Source: Antedon mediterranea (lineage: Eukaryota > Echinodermata > Crinoidea > Comatulida > Antedonidae). Taken from it: a stretch of 64,000 bases of DNA. Position numbers and translations under genes: made by a program. Of this stretch, positions 47,401 through 62,400 are shown piece after piece (position 1 is the first letter of the stretch; each line of letters opens with the position of its first letter). Below the pieces are notes generated by a model that made no database searches, was not told where the DNA came from, and saw only the letters and a program-made list of their open reading frames with translations. The stretch is from the NCBI RefSeq assembly GCF_964355755.1, contig NC_092679.1, forward strand, positions 1,364,001 through 1,428,000. The letters run 5' to 3'.

Positions 47401-50400
47401 GTCACAGTACCTTGCATACTCGCACCCAACAGATGCAATACGCTGAAATAAAACATTTTAATAAATACTTCAATTCTGTATGCAATTAAAACATTTTTAA
47501 TTGCAGTATTGAATGATAAGAGACTTAGCTGAAATGAAGTATATTTGGACATTTTATACTTTTTCTCACTAAATTAATATTTACTTTTACATACCATAAC
47601 TTTCTTGTAGCTATGTCCAGCATTGGTCGTCAAAGACTTCAACTTTGTAAGAGCAATCTGCTTTGTAAGAACCGTTAGACAACCAAGTGCTAAATGTACA
47701 TCAACATAGCGACAACCAAACATCTGAAATTAATACAAAATACTATTTATCATTTATCCAATCTAACCATTTAGTGCCCAAATAAGGTAGTGGTAAGCCC
47801 AAACATGGTAGTGATATGACATCATTATGTCCATATATGTGCACATCACATTCTTGTTGTCACATAAAGTTTGCAAGTTGGATGTAGATAAGCTTTCTGT
47901 AAACCTGCATTTCTTCTACACTGCTTCATGTGTTCAAGATCTACCTTACCTTTTCCAGAAGTGTGGACACAACACTAGATACCATTTGCAGGCCTGTAGC
48001 TGCCACCTGCATCACAGTCTTCTTCTCACTGTCAATACATGCCAACAAAGCCTATATGAAAGAAATAGTAATTCAGTATTAATTCAGGCTAAACATGGGC
48101 CAGAATATGTTCACAGCCACACACATATATGCATGCATCATAACTAATTAATGATTGAAGTGTCGTTGGCTAAAACAACTTAAAGCTATATGTACTACTT
48201 CTTTTTACATAATTTGTCCTCAATTGAGGATTTGGCCCTCTACGGCACCCCTGCCCCTGACTACTTAACTAGACTAAACTTTCTTAAAATGGTCACAGTA
48301 CTGGATGGTCACAGGTTGTAATATTGAATACCTGATCGGTGGTTTGGTAGCCACTTGTATTGACAGCTATGTGCATAACAGCAGACATGAGTAACTCATT
48401 AAGAACATGGAACGCCATTTCAAACATGTTGTTCTCCATTAAATGATCCACAAGATTCATAGAAGCACTGTTTAGTTTGACCATTCCTTGTTCGTCATCA
48501 CATTCTTCAAATTTAATTTAATATAATATTTTTTATTTTCTTTCGCTGTGAAGTATTATACATTTTACTTTACTATGTACAGTGCAGTTACTCACAAATT
48601 ATTACTACAGTCAACTCACCCAATACCAGACACTTTTAGGCCGACTAAATATGCCTGGATTTCCAAAAAGTCTGGTATTCGAAATGTGCTTTTAATGGTA
48701 AATAGGAATTTGGGACCTTTTGGATTTCGAGAAAAGTCTGGTTTTGGGGGAGTTTTTCCGGTTTTCAGAGAGTCTAGTATTGAGAGAGTTAACTGTACTA
48801 AATTCATCACTAAACTTTTTAATACCACACTATTCTTGCAGTTGGATTTATTACTACAGGTATAATCACTGACAACAAATACATGACAAACTCCTTGACT
48901 ATTTTTCTATTTAAAATTTTGTAAAGAATAAAAAAAATATTTTTTAAAAAAGTAATAAATTTACCCTGGATTGCAGAATATACAAAAGAAGACTGTTGGT
49001 AAGTGTGTAAATTATGGAGGATTCTGGGAAGGGACGACATCGTGAGTTGGTTTGTAAGCGGTACAGCGACAACAGCATCAAGAACAAGCCTATCTTCTTT
49101 GAAATGTGTACTGTAGGACCAATGTGAGTAAGGGTCTGTCTTCATTGAGCCAGACAATTCCTACATAAAAAATGTAAACCATACATTACTATGATGTCTG
49201 AGTGCATGTACAGCTCTGTCTACAGTATCAAACTTTATGTGACAAAAAATGTGATGTGCCTACAGTATATATGGATATGATAATGTCATATCACTACCAT
49301 ATTTGGGCACATCAAAGTTTTTTTGTCAAAGTAGTTTGATAGTGTAGACAGAGCTTTACTGTGAGACAGTGGCATTGATCTACTGAGATTCATAGATTTG
49401 AACCACAAACCAGTTTGAAGTGTGGACAGAGCTTAATAACCGTTTTCATGTGTAAAACAACTGTATAGGGATTATATCTATCAAAATAAATGTGTTGTAA
49501 AGCTCTGTCTACAATATCAAACATGTTTTAGAAAAAAAAGTGTGATGTGCTCAAATATGGTAGTGACATTCCTAAATATTAATATGGTAGTGATATTCCC
49601 AAATATGGTAGTGATATGACATCAGACTTTAGAATAAATTTATATTTTTCAAACCTGCATAGATACTCCATACTGTCCATGTTCACATTGCTCATAAACC
49701 TCCTTAGCCAGAGACGTGTGTTTGCAAAGGATCAGACAATCTTGCAAAATATCTGAAATGATTTAAAACTATGGTTACTGCAGAAATAGACACACACGTG
49801 ATCACATCACATGATACAGCGCATTGAGAGCTTGCTTATAAAATGCACTATATAAGAACGAACTATTATTATAATGATGTTATACGATAAATCTTTGGCT
49901 TACCATCTTCGCAGAACGTGAGGGCGATACTTGCGAGTTTATTGATATCTACTGGCAAGTTTTTTGGAATTCCATTTTTTCCCGGACCAAATATAGCTTT
50001 GTGTTTGGTTGCTAACAGGTTGCAGAGGATGTGACATATAGTAAACAAGGATTTCGCTACTTTAGCATCACAACAATATTCAGATATTTCACTGTTGGGA
50101 AAAAATGTAGACTAATAATACAAACCAAATGGAAAAATATAGTATTTTAAATAATTTAACAAATAAGTAGTCTATAAAGCTCTGTCTACACTATCAGTGT
50201 AACTAGTTTGACAAAGTGTGATGTAGACAAATATGGTAGTGATATGCTTAAATATGGTAGTGATATGACATCATCATATCCATACAGTATATGGACACAT
50301 CACATAAAGTTTGAAAGTTCTGGTTTGAAAGTTCTGAAAAAATTGCCTACTGTACCTTGCAATGCGAATAGCAGACTCAATCTCACCACTTTCAGAAGCT

Positions 50401-50457
50401 TTGATTGCCATTTGACCTTTCAACTCCGACCTTGGGACTTGTACAAGATCACTCAAC
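38483..50457 (-). CDS. KNTC1: KNTC1 block 3: C-terminal exons
   Basis: Exons 50356-50457, 49904-50091, 49655-49752, 48965-49160, 48332-48504, 47950-48051, 47595-47723, 47326-47442, 47039-47151, 46557-46731, 46123-46218, 45789-45884, 45411-45501, 45164-45222, 44620-44812, 43885-43958, 43391-43598, 42970-43091, 42259-42332, 42021-42090, 41673-41788, 41112-41343, 40685-40796, 40530-40593, 40229-40358, 39624-39713, 39371-39516, 38868-38970, 38483-38548. Signatures: MKTDPYSHWSYSTHFKEDRL, DPAVSVASARLVAQELP, ARLIFKLYEHPSIE, KKLLDIHKAVDEI-like DIHKAVDEIAKVNNSNINKI, GLWRNHAHEPKALRL, CLEYKIYD-like CLDYEIYDPNLWN, CLWQVRCLPNVWKIIINRPF. The exon ending at 48504 has a weak acceptor (TTTGAAG), the least certain border. 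Confidence 0.92.
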
Positions 50458-53400
50458 CTGTCATAACATATGTGGTTCAAAAAAATAAATTCAACATAGT
50501 TATTGTTAAAATATTAATATTCATACAGACAAGGTAGGATTGAAATGCATCGGGTTCATTCTGGCTTAGTTATTAACCCTCTAAGTTGGCGACATGGGCC
50601 CAATTAGTGCTAACTTTGGTGGAATTTAAACGCATCGGGTGCCCTCTAAGTTGGCGACATGGGCCCAATTAGTGCTAACTTTGGTGGAATTTAAACGCAT
50701 CGGGGGCCCTCTAAGTTGGCGACATGGGCCCAATTAGTGCTAACTTTGATAGAATTTAAACGCATCGGGGGCCCTCTAAGTTGGCGACATGGGCCCAATT
50801 AGTGCTAACTTTGGTGGAATTTAAACGCATCGGGGGCCCTCTAAGTTGGCGACATGGGCCCAATTAGTGCTAACTTTGGTGGAATTTAAACACATCGGGG
50901 GCCCTCTAAGTTGGCGACATGGGCCCAATTAGTGGTGGGTAGGTACAGTAACTAAGTTTGTACAAGGCATATGCAATATCTACAAAATGTTTTATTACCG
51001 TAGAATCTTATTAAAGTTCAGCTCATCTCCACTCGGTTCTTTCTCGCCTGCAAATTGACTCTAGCAAAAATAAAAATATTTGGAAATATAAATTAACCAA
51101 AAAAAATTATACCACACACACAAACTTTGAAGTCATAATGGTTTTTAATTTCTGTACTAAGTTGCAATATTAAGGCTAGAATTGTCATAAACATAGTATA
51201 TATTATCAACAGTAATACTACTACACACTCACCATTCTGAGTCCATTTACCGTTCTGTTTCCCGTGTAAAACTTGACCACATACTTGGTCAGAATACTGC
51301 TTCTCTTCTCTTTATTTTTATAGTTTTCCATCGAAATAAACTCTTGATATTCAACCTAATTGAAAACAATAAGCAGGTATAAATAATGAAACAGGTAGTA
51401 ATAAAAAAAAATATTTGATTACTAATTAGTAATAATTACAATAATACACCAGAACCTCTATTAAGGGGACACCTTCAGGACCCAACAAGTTCTTTAACGG
51501 GTATAGTACTAATCTATTATATTAATAGTCTGTCAGAAATAATATAACTAAATATCCAAAAGTAGGGCATAATTCTATTTTAGCTGTCAAAATGTAGATC
51601 ATACGCCCCTAGTTCTACCCCTATTACTACACCTGAATCTGCCCCTATCGCTACCAGGTGGACCGTCCCCTAGTGCTACATCTGGAGCTATCTCCTGAAC
51701 CTGTAATTTGACATGTATTACCTGTAAAGCCAACATCTTAACAAGATTCTTCACAACCTCTTTCAGATTCTCACGTTCCATAGGCTCAAGGTCAAAGGTC
51801 AAGGTATACTTGACAATTTCTATACAAGCCTCAGTCACAAGAACTTGTTCTCTTTTATCCTTAAAAAAAAACATTTATAAACTATAATGCAAAAGAAGTA
51901 ACTAATCAAACGGAATCTAATAATACATACGGCAAGCCGCAAGAATGCCGATACAATTTTGACAAACCTCCTCAACTAGCAAACACTCGTGCGGCCAGTC
52001 AAGACGTATCAACGTCCATGTTAACATTTTACAACAACAATGATACGCCATTTCTGAATCTAGACTCTTCAGCAGTGGAACCACTTCTTCAATCTAAAAA
52101 AAATTAATTATATATATAAAAAAGGCTAGTAAGAGATATCAAGATTGTCTTGTTACAGTGCTCGTGCCATTAAACACTATCGTAGATCAATGGTTAGACG
52201 CAAACTTACCCGATCATTTGTTACCAAGAAACGAAGTCGGAACATATACACAAAATCTTCTTTAATGTCATAGTAAGCTTTGACAACTTGAAGAGCGTCC
52301 TCTATGGATGATTCGGTGTCTTTCGACAAAATATATTTAATGGCATCCTAAATATTAAAAAATTAATAAATCTTTGTAATAGTACAATAATTGAAATTAT
52401 AATTGTCTGCTGGTGTTTAGTTTGAGAAGCAAGGATTCTTAAATACTGAATTGCTTTAAAAATTAATGTTCACCTCAGCATGTACGCATTTGTTAACATC
52501 AAACTTATTCAAACCATACTTGATCAACATTCCCTTAAGTTCCATTAAACGGTATTTCTCCTTTAATTGATTCACTCTAAAAGAAAAAAAAGTAACACCA
52601 ATTAACTTGGTTAACGCCAATTAACTTGGTTAACACCAATTAACCTAAATTAACACCAAATAACTTAAATTAACAACACTAGCAGTAAAGCGTGGTTCCC
52701 ACTAGCGACGCAAAACAAGGACGTAACACAACGCAACTGAATTGACCAATCACAAGCGATGGCTTATTCGCTTGTGATTGCTAACTGTCTATAACTTCGC
52801 TTGTCATTGGTTAAAACGCTTGCGTTGCGTTTACGTTCTTGCGTTACGTTCTAGTGGGAACCAAGCTTAACCCGTGCTCCGCACGGTCTTTTTCTGCCTT
52901 AGCATGGCCAAGTATAACAGTACACTCTGATAAAAGTACTTTGACAAATTATTAAAATAAAAACAAATTGTATCACGAATAACATTCGGAACTACTGTAT
53001 TACGGCTATTGGTTTGTTACACACTATTCCTTCACTTCAATATATGTAGGCTAAAAAATTAAAGCAATAGTACAGTGGATATGGAACTTTGACTTTTGAC
53101 TGGAAAATAAAAGACGCTAAAGAAAAATTGTTCTGTGTAAACTAGATGATGCGCGCAAACACATAGCGAAAGTATAAAAATGCCAAACTATATTATTTTG
53201 GGTGTTTTTCGTGGTGTATTAATTATTTGATACATAGAGATAAAAAAAAGTGGACAAAAATCGAATGAAAAATACATTGCCACGGAAATACGAATTAAGT
53301 TTATTCATTTACATTTTATATTATTCATGTCCATAAGCTATGTTAGAAATGAGCTAACAATTCACTACGTTTTCTGTCGAGCCGTCTGTGTAGTCGAGTG

Positions 53401-56400
53401 GATTAGGCTTTGGACTTTACATGTCGATGTATGGGGTTCGAATCGATGAGCAAGTTCTTTTTACTTAGTGAGAGAGAGATTATTTAGAGGGTTATATTTA
53501 GGAACTTAACTATCTTTCACATAACTTCTCTGTACGAAATAAAAAATCACTTCCCGGCCCCTGAAAAATTGTTTTTTTAAACAAACAAACTGTCAACAAT
53601 ACAATTCGGAACAACTTACGGCCATTGATTTTGTTATACACGGAGTATTCCTTTATTTTGAAATATCTGTAAGCTACAAAATGAAAACAATACTGGATTT
53701 GGGGTGCGCCTCATAAAGTGACAACGTGCATGAGTGGGACAGACTTCGGCAGAGATTAAAACATTTTAAAAATATGAATTGGTAAGTTTATCGAATTAAG
53801 ATGATAAATATTGGAATAATAACAATGATTCGCGGAAACACGACACTCATTTGGATTTGTTTTATTTGTGTGTTTTTTTTTTGTTCATTTACATTTTTTT
53901 TATGTGTATTTTTTTTTCTATTTTTTTTTGTGTATTTTTTCGTATCTTTTTTGCTAGTTTTGTAATTACATTACATTGTGGTTTAGTTTTGATTTTTACC
54001 TTTAACGGTGATATTTAATTATTACACATGTCGCGGAATGAACTCGAACCTACTAAGAATTGATATCAATGGTCACGGCGATTTGCTCACTGAGCCAAAC
54101 CGTGATTTACAAAATACATTCTGTTCCAAGGATAGGTGTAATTAATTAAAACTTCAACGGCGCGATCATTTTATGCGGTTGACTAAAGACTGTTTATTTA
54201 GCGGCCCTGCATGGTATTTGTAGATCCGGCCATGGCAGTACACAACAGAGGAGGTTGGGTAGTTTATACAGTGACATAACATGGTCGTTGAGACATCAAA
54301 TTACTGCTATTTTTTGCCTTTTTTTAGTGTTTATTCTTAAAATTCAGGAAAGCAACATAGCCTATCGTGTGCGGCCCCTCAATAAACATCAGTGTGCCAA
54401 ATGTGAGCACGTAATTTTAAGTGGTTTTGGAGGAGATACGTAAAATTACGCGAAAAATTTAGTAGCATTAATATATAGATGTTAACACCAATGACATGTT
54501 AACACAAATAACAACATGTTAACACAAATAACAACATGTTAACACAAATAACATGTTGTTATCGCAAACCAATATACAATTTTATCAATATACAACTGCA
54601 TTGTACTTACTTGGGATGTTGTAAAGTAAGGCCCACTTGAACCAGGTTGGTCATGGCATCATTCCATGGAAATGGTACGTTATTCATTAAAAGGAATATG
54701 GCAGTGCATTTACGCTAGTTTAAAAAAACAGCAATAAAACATTGTTTAAAGGTAATCTGTTATTTTCAAGAAAACTTGGTGCGTTGACCCGTAGCTTGAA
54801 GGTAAAGCATCAGAGCCAAAATGTGAAAAAACATGTACAAGTTAAAACCAAAAAGAGTGCATTATTAATATATGAATGGTTCAGAATTTATTTGTATTGC
54901 AAATTTTCCATTTACATTTGCACATGGCTCTGGGAAAAGTGCTTCTTAAATCGTAACAAGAAATGTACCATTTTGACGTTAATATGCCATAATACAGATG
55001 TATGGATTGCAAAATGCAAGTTTATCTAATACCTCAACATCGTTGATGCATTCAATGACAGCAATAGCCTTCTCAAGCCAAAGTGCTTCATATGAGTATG
55101 TAAACTGCATACCATATCGCTCAATCAGATCCTAACAAAGAAGAAAAACAGTGTTATAGTTTTTATGCATTTTACACCCAATCAATCTTATTGGAGGGAT
55201 AATCGTTTTCAGTACCTCAAGATATTACAATCAAATACTAATGAAAAACATGGTTATATTTCATTTTAGATGAATTGGACGAACCCTATTGGACGGACAG
55301 TAGCTGTTTTTCTTACCTCAATGTACTGCAACAGTATCTCATCTTCACACAGGTTGTTTTCTGTCATATACTGACGTACGACAGTATCAAGTACATGTTG
55401 TACAAGGTTGGCAGCCTTCACACGATCTAACATCCGATAGGTTAGGCTGCTTGTGGTCTCCTAAAAAAACATAATAAAATGATATAAAGATAATTAAATC
55501 ATAATTTTATGAACGTCATATCACTGACAGCGTTGGTGGGTGATGCAAATCTGTTTCAACTGTATACAGCTTGGTTGACACAATTGCCGTAACGCAATCA
55601 TCGCGTCAAGTCTAAGCTTAATGATTAATTACACTTTGATGATTTGTTATACAAAATACAACTGCAGTCAGGAGAAAAATCGAAAAATACTTCCTTCTTT
55701 CTAGGAGTTTTATGTGGTTAAGTTAACAGTCTATATTGACAACTCTGTGACCACAGTTCTGATTTAGCAATTTTTACCCCTAACTGACTGGCTTTCCTAA
55801 ACACAACAATTCATTTTCACCAGTACTGAATACACAAACCTTAACATAATCATGCAGTGTCAATTTACATCGGTACTTTGTGTGGAGTCGACACAAATCT
55901 CGCAGATTCTTAGCGAGTTCCTTCAAACGAGACAACGCTTCAACCGATACATTTTCACCCTAAAATTAAAAATAATAGCATTAATGTATTCTAAAACAAA
56001 ATAAACATTTAGTTATAAACAACACATTATCATTAAATGACCCTTACCTCCTTTTCTTTTAATGTTTTGGAAAATCCACCCAAAGATAAATTGCAGATCT
56101 AAACGAGAGAACAAAATTTAGTCAAGTCAAAACGCAAATTACTGAAAATAATACTGTGGCTATCAAATATCTGGATCTCAATTGAAAAAAATATAATGAG
56201 TAAAAAAGTCAAAACAGTACAGTAAAACAGCCAGAAATAATTTGCAGACCTTTCAGGTAGCACATGTTTTGGTTTAATTTTTACTTTGTTTTCAATTCAT
56301 GTTCGATAACTTTAGATTTAAAGAAATATCGTTTGATCAATTTTTTTTAATGAAAATGTCCCCTAATTAAAAAGATATTTTTGTGTTAAAACTACCTGTG

Positions 56401-59400
56401 TTGAAAACTGTGTAGCAGTGTATAAACCTCTTCCATCATCTATAAAACACCCATTCTGATTGGCTGAGAAAAACAGCTCTGCTACCTCCAATGCATTTGC
56501 TGGCCAACCAGCCTATCATAAAACAAAACTAATTTTAGTTGAAGACTAGTAGGCTAAACTACAGTAAGTAGTTATATGAAAAAATAATCATGACAAGGAT
56601 GTTAATATGTTCTCTATTATATGCCTATTTGATATACTGTAAATAAAACCTACTTTCTCAGAAATTTCCATATTAATAGCTTTTTCTTCAAGCCAATTTG
56701 CTATACATTTCTGAAAATAAGAAAAACATATAAACACTTCAAAAACAGAATTAGGCAAACTAATTGTTAAGTACATTTTTATTCAAAACCTTTTCTCTTC
56801 TCTTTTCAAATTTGGAATTTGTTGCAGAATCTATCATAAATCTTCATCTATCACAAATCTTTCCTATAACCATTACCGCTACACTTATACTCGCGACAAC
56901 ACTACTCGTACTCACAACAATACTACACTTATACCTACAAGACTACACTCGTACTCACAACAAGACTACACTTATACTCACAAGACTACACTCGTACTTA
57001 CAACAAGACTACACTCGTACTTACAACAAGACTACACTTACACTCACAAGACTATCTCATACTTACCTGGCCTTGTGGAAACTTGTAGAGAACAAAGGGA
57101 ACTAGGTCCTGGCGTAACCATGGTATGACTTCCGTTGAGGGCGTGTTCTCAGGAATTGAGAGCATCATGACGTTCAGCTGATCTTCATCTATTGTGTTTT
57201 CAAAATCAGACTAAAATGCAAATAGGTTAAATTATGATCATATTGTTATTGTGAACATAGCAAAACACAGTATACTTATTCTAATATATAATTTTTCCTA
57301 AATTTTCTTTATAATAAAAATATATAAATGATTGTACCTGGTGTCTAGCCCAAAGCTTAGCAGCAGATGAGATCTCAGCTTTACTTAGGTTTCTAATAAT
57401 AAGTTCAAAGATGTCTGCTTTTCTGAATCTGTCCCAGCTTACAGCACTGAATTAAAGAATAAAGAGCATTATGAGTAGTATACGGACGAGGTAATGTATT
57501 TCAAAATCAACTAACCGTATGAACAGTATTCTTTACTTTATAATAATTCAAAAAAGTACAACTTAAGCTCTGTCCACACTATAAAACTAGTGATATGCCA
57601 TCATCATGTCCATATATGAGCACATCACATTTTTTTGTCACATAAAGTTTGATAGACAAGGCTTTAGATTATTTGAAACTTTTTTTACCTGAAAGACTCA
57701 CTGCCATAAGCTATCTTGAATGTACAAAGACGATGCAATGCTTCTGTTAGCTGGTGGGAAAACACAATAAACTTACAGTTTGAATACAGTAAACTCAAAA
57801 TGTAAAAAGACAATACAACTCAGGTACTGTAATACTAGAGGGACAACTTACTTTTGTCATCAGCATTGGTTTTGAGGCATTTGTATCCTCTGAAGTTATG
57901 ATAGCTCCCTCTATTTTGTTAAGCTGTAAAGAGAGTCAATCTAACTTGTTATATTTATTATGAATTAGGTCTTGGAACAAACTGGTTTTTATTTGTGGAA
58001 AAAAAGAGAAATTTAACATGAGATTAAAATTTAATAACTGATTTACCCTGCATCTCGCACAATCCAAGAGATTATAGGTGGCGTCAAATGTTGGAAATGT
58101 TGCTTCTATGCATTGGCGTACAACAAAGGCCTCGTCTGGAATCTCAGCAAGGCAAGCTAAAAAGTCATTGTAAATATGCTGAGCCTCATCTTCATCAGGT
58201 GTCCCATTCCATGGTGCTACTTTATCAAGTAAACTGGTTGCTTTCACTTTCATAACAAGCTGTTTTTATAAAAATAAATATTTTATTCAAATGTTTATGT
58301 ATAATACAATACAAATTATGTTTAGGGGTGGAATGGGGAACATTTCTTGAGCTAAATATGTATGTTTAGTGAAAACGAAAAATCGCAAATGATTTACGCA
58401 TATCCGACGCGAACCTGTACTGGAGCTGGACCATAGCAGGTGTGAAATACCCTTTAGAATCAAATGGCAAAAAACTCAGGTATGTTATTATAACATGGCA
58501 ATCTAAAGTCTGTTTTCCTGTCGACATTATTCACGCTATCGTTGTTGATCAAACCGTTCAACGACAATCGTTTGAAAACGATCAAGTTGAAATGATAACG
58601 ATAGCGAGTACCTTTTCCTGTAAATCGTTAACATTTTAATGTTTACGTAGAAGATTGCCGATTATTGTTAACGATAGCGTCGAATAACATCGACAGGAAA
58701 ACAGGCTTAACAACAGGACACAGAGCTTGCCTAGGCAAGATTGGAACTTGTTATGTTTAGCTGGCATGGAACTGATCGTGTCACAGGCACAGATAAACCC
58801 TTTGATCTCCGGAGCTCAGCATTCTGTTGTTAGATTGCCTTGGTTATAATGATAGTTAACCAATCATTTTACAAAATACACTAACCTCAACATCAAGTTT
58901 AAAGAGCCTGGCAAATTTTTCTGCTTCATCGAACTTTTGTTTATGAAGCAAACGCTGAAACCTGGTTTCTGGCAATGCTTCAATCAAGCAACGAACTCTC
59001 AACGAGCTAACAGTTTTGGTCCCTTCACTGATGCCCTCTATCACAAAAATCATTTCCTGAAAAAAAGAAAAAAAAATTCTTGTTGTACATATGGAAAATG
59101 AAAATGGACTGCCCTTTCTAAAAAAAAAACAAGAAACACGTTTTTGTTACCTATTACTATTCGTCTATCAATTTATCGTATTTTAACTTCTAAATTTTAA
59201 CCACACTTTAAAACTGTAAGCTTTGTGCAACAATGTGTATGTATTCTGGATATATTAACTTTAGTTCACAATTTACATCTATCTGATTTTTTATCATACT
59301 AATATTTGCCAATCTTTAACAATAATTTCTATTGTTATTTTATTATGATAATGGACAAATAAACTTTTTCAGTATTCAGTATTAGGGAGCATGTCAAAAT

Positions 59401-62400
59401 GATTTTACTTCAGTTAACTGACAGTAGAATACTTCTGACATGATCCCTTATTACAATATAGTAAATATAGTATTCTTGTGCGATTATGTTGTGTTTTATC
59501 TTTCTGAAAAAATAAACAAACTCTTTAGCAATCAACTAACCTGATTGAAATAAGCATCAGATAAAAATGAATGCTCCCCCACTTGCAGCTTATAAATCAG
59601 CTTAAATGAAGAAAGGATATAAACATGAATGCTTCGATGACCGTCAGTTGTTGGTTTGGACATTAACACTAGCCTTGTGTTCATTTGGTCACCACCTTTA
59701 GAGGATGTTGACTTCATTGAGGTACCACTCATTAGGAGAAACTCGTCCACTAACACATCACTCCATACATTCAGTAACAGTAAGGTCTTTAAGTTCCAAA
59801 TACTTAGCTCACACTGAAGAAGGAAAAATCGTATTTTAATTTCATAACGCAGCTTATAACTCTGCACAACTCTACTGAGTTTAACGGTCACTGTGCACAC
59901 GCTCAGATACACATGAGCATGCATAGTCTAATGGTGCCTTGCTAGTACTAACATTAAGATGTTTCCTTTACCTCATTATCCAAAAGCACTAAGTAATTAC
60001 TATTTGGACAAACTTGGCATCGTTTGACGGACAAGTCTGTAAATAAAACACAAAATAATTTATATACTGTAAAGTAAAGAAATATTTTTAATGAATTATT
60101 TACAAATAATAATAATAGTTATTTTTATTTTGTTTACTGTGACGGACGAGTCTGTAAATAAAACACAAAATAATTTATATACTGTATAGAAATGCTATAA
60201 AGGAATTATTTACAATAACAATACAGTTATTATCTGTGTTTTGTTGTAGTGTTTTAAGCTCTTTTACACTATAATACTATAAGTTTGACAAAAGTGTGAT
60301 GTGCTTAAATATAATAGTGATACACTTATATATGGTAGTGATATGACATCATGATGTCCATATATCATAGTCACATTTTGTTGTCAAATAAAGTTTGATA
60401 GTGTAAACAGAGCTTAAAAACAACCAACCAGCAAACAATGCTCCTCCAACCTCCCGACTTAAGCTGGTACACTTGTCATTCTTGCCCCATACTCCAACAA
60501 TCGAGTCTCCTGATCCCTACATAAACAAAATATTGCTGCACTAATTATAATCAATTAAGGATCCTTTACATCTAGTAGTCATATAGTAGTAATCAATTAA
60601 AGTGGTCAGTCTCTCTAGTCAACTAAAGCTACACTCACACTTTCACGGAAGGTGGCGCCGTGCAATTCCGTATATGTTTGTCCATTATTAAACAAAACGG
60701 CGTCGTCTTCCGTTCCGTGGAGCGAAACAAGTGTTAATGTGGCTTAAAGCAGGTAGACCTGCTCAATTAAAGTGGCTATACTTACACAAGTGATAATGAA
60801 CATCTTGTGACCAATGGTAGCTGTGCACAAGTCTGTAGTGCCATCTGTATGGACAGCCGATGTATCAATCACTTCTGTCTGGATGCCTGACAGAATCTAA
60901 AGAATTGAAAAATTAATGTTGTAAACTTCATTTTCAGTTTTTTTTTATTATTCATATTTCATACAGATATAACACATAAGGAAAAAAGGAAAAAAACAAA
61001 AAGATGTGTCTATGACAAGCAGTAAAAAGATTAACATTACAATAAGTTAATAAAGTCTAACCATTGTTTCTCAAAATCATTTGATTCTCCATTTTGCCTT
61101 GCAATATACCTTAAAATCATTAAATAATTTCTTAAACAAATATTTAAAACCTTAATACTTGGCAGAGTTTTACCAATTCTACATTTATAAATTAAATACT
61201 TTGTAAGAATAATAATTGTACAGAAAAACATTGCGAAATATCTTCAAACAAAATCGAATCAATTGTAAAAGTTATTTAAAATTTATAACACTAATATTGT
61301 GTTCTATATTTTACCATAGTGGTTTTACATATTTGCAGCCTACAAACAGATGAGGACTAATTTCTGTATAAATGTCTTAACATGACTTTCCACAAATGAA
61401 TTACTATTACTGAGATCCACAAATCTATAAATATTAAATCAATTGTACACATTACCTCCTTCTCTAAATCCGTATTGTTTTGTTGAATTGCTGCAAATGA
61501 ACAAGAATAAATCATCTTGAAAATATTGTTGTTGATTAAGGTTTCTTACGACACTTTTTACTATAACATGTGGTGTCATTCTATAAAGCTCTGTCTACAC
61601 TATCAAACTTTATGTGACACAAAAATTGATGTGCTAATATATGGACATGATGATGTCATATCAGAACCATATTTGGGCATATCACATTTTTTTGTCACAC
61701 CCGTTTGATAGTGTAGACAGAGCTTACAAACCAGACAATATTGAAAGCAAACACCACCAACTGCTCTAATCTATTTGTATATGCTTAATATTATGTCACT
61801 CTGGTGTTACATGCATGTTCATGAATGTCATTTTGAGAGATGGAAACTATTTGGTTCCGACTAGGACGCAACGCAACAACATAAGTGCAATGCAAGCTAG
61901 TTTACCAATGACAAGTGACAGTTTGTGTGATCTAATTGTGTTATGATTGGTTAAATTACTGATGTTTGGCTTTACTTCCTTGCATTGTGTCCTAGTGGGA
62001 ACCAAGCATATATGTTCTCTATAATATCTCTATGCTTATACATACCATCATTTAATTTATTCAAGTTTATATTGCTGAACCTATAGAGGATGCCATTAAA
62101 TGCAAGCACTAGCAAGTCACAGGTATCTATATGAAAATAAAACATTTTAAAAATGATTTTAACAAATGAAACCAGATGAAAATGTTTTCACATTTCCAAT
62201 TAAAAAAAATAATAATAAAAGATAAAATAAATATAAAAGACACATTAAAAAAAAAAATTCTTAATATAAACTTAAAGAGACTACTATGTCATTCTAATGG
62301 TAAAAGACCAATGAACTATTCTGACTGTGTTGCAAGAGAAACCAACCAATTTATGGCCTACCTATCAAATGATGAACATGTTTTACCTAGAAATGAAAAC

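Larger units (their letters stand above)
52871..54480. mobile_element. About 1.6-kb insertion with a terminal hairpin (tentative)
   Basis: In the longest KNTC1 intron. It starts with the hairpin CCGTGCTCCGCACGG and ends around AATATATAGAT, after which the minisatellite words resume. It holds poly-T-rich sequence (53870-53950) and two tRNA-like segments. No transposase or polymerase frame is seen. Borders are inferred. Confidence 0.4.

Noticed and set aside
53388-54105. Functional tRNA genes
   Set aside because: A and B boxes are present but no closed acceptor stem or proper anticodon arm could be drawn; treated as SINE or tRNA relics.
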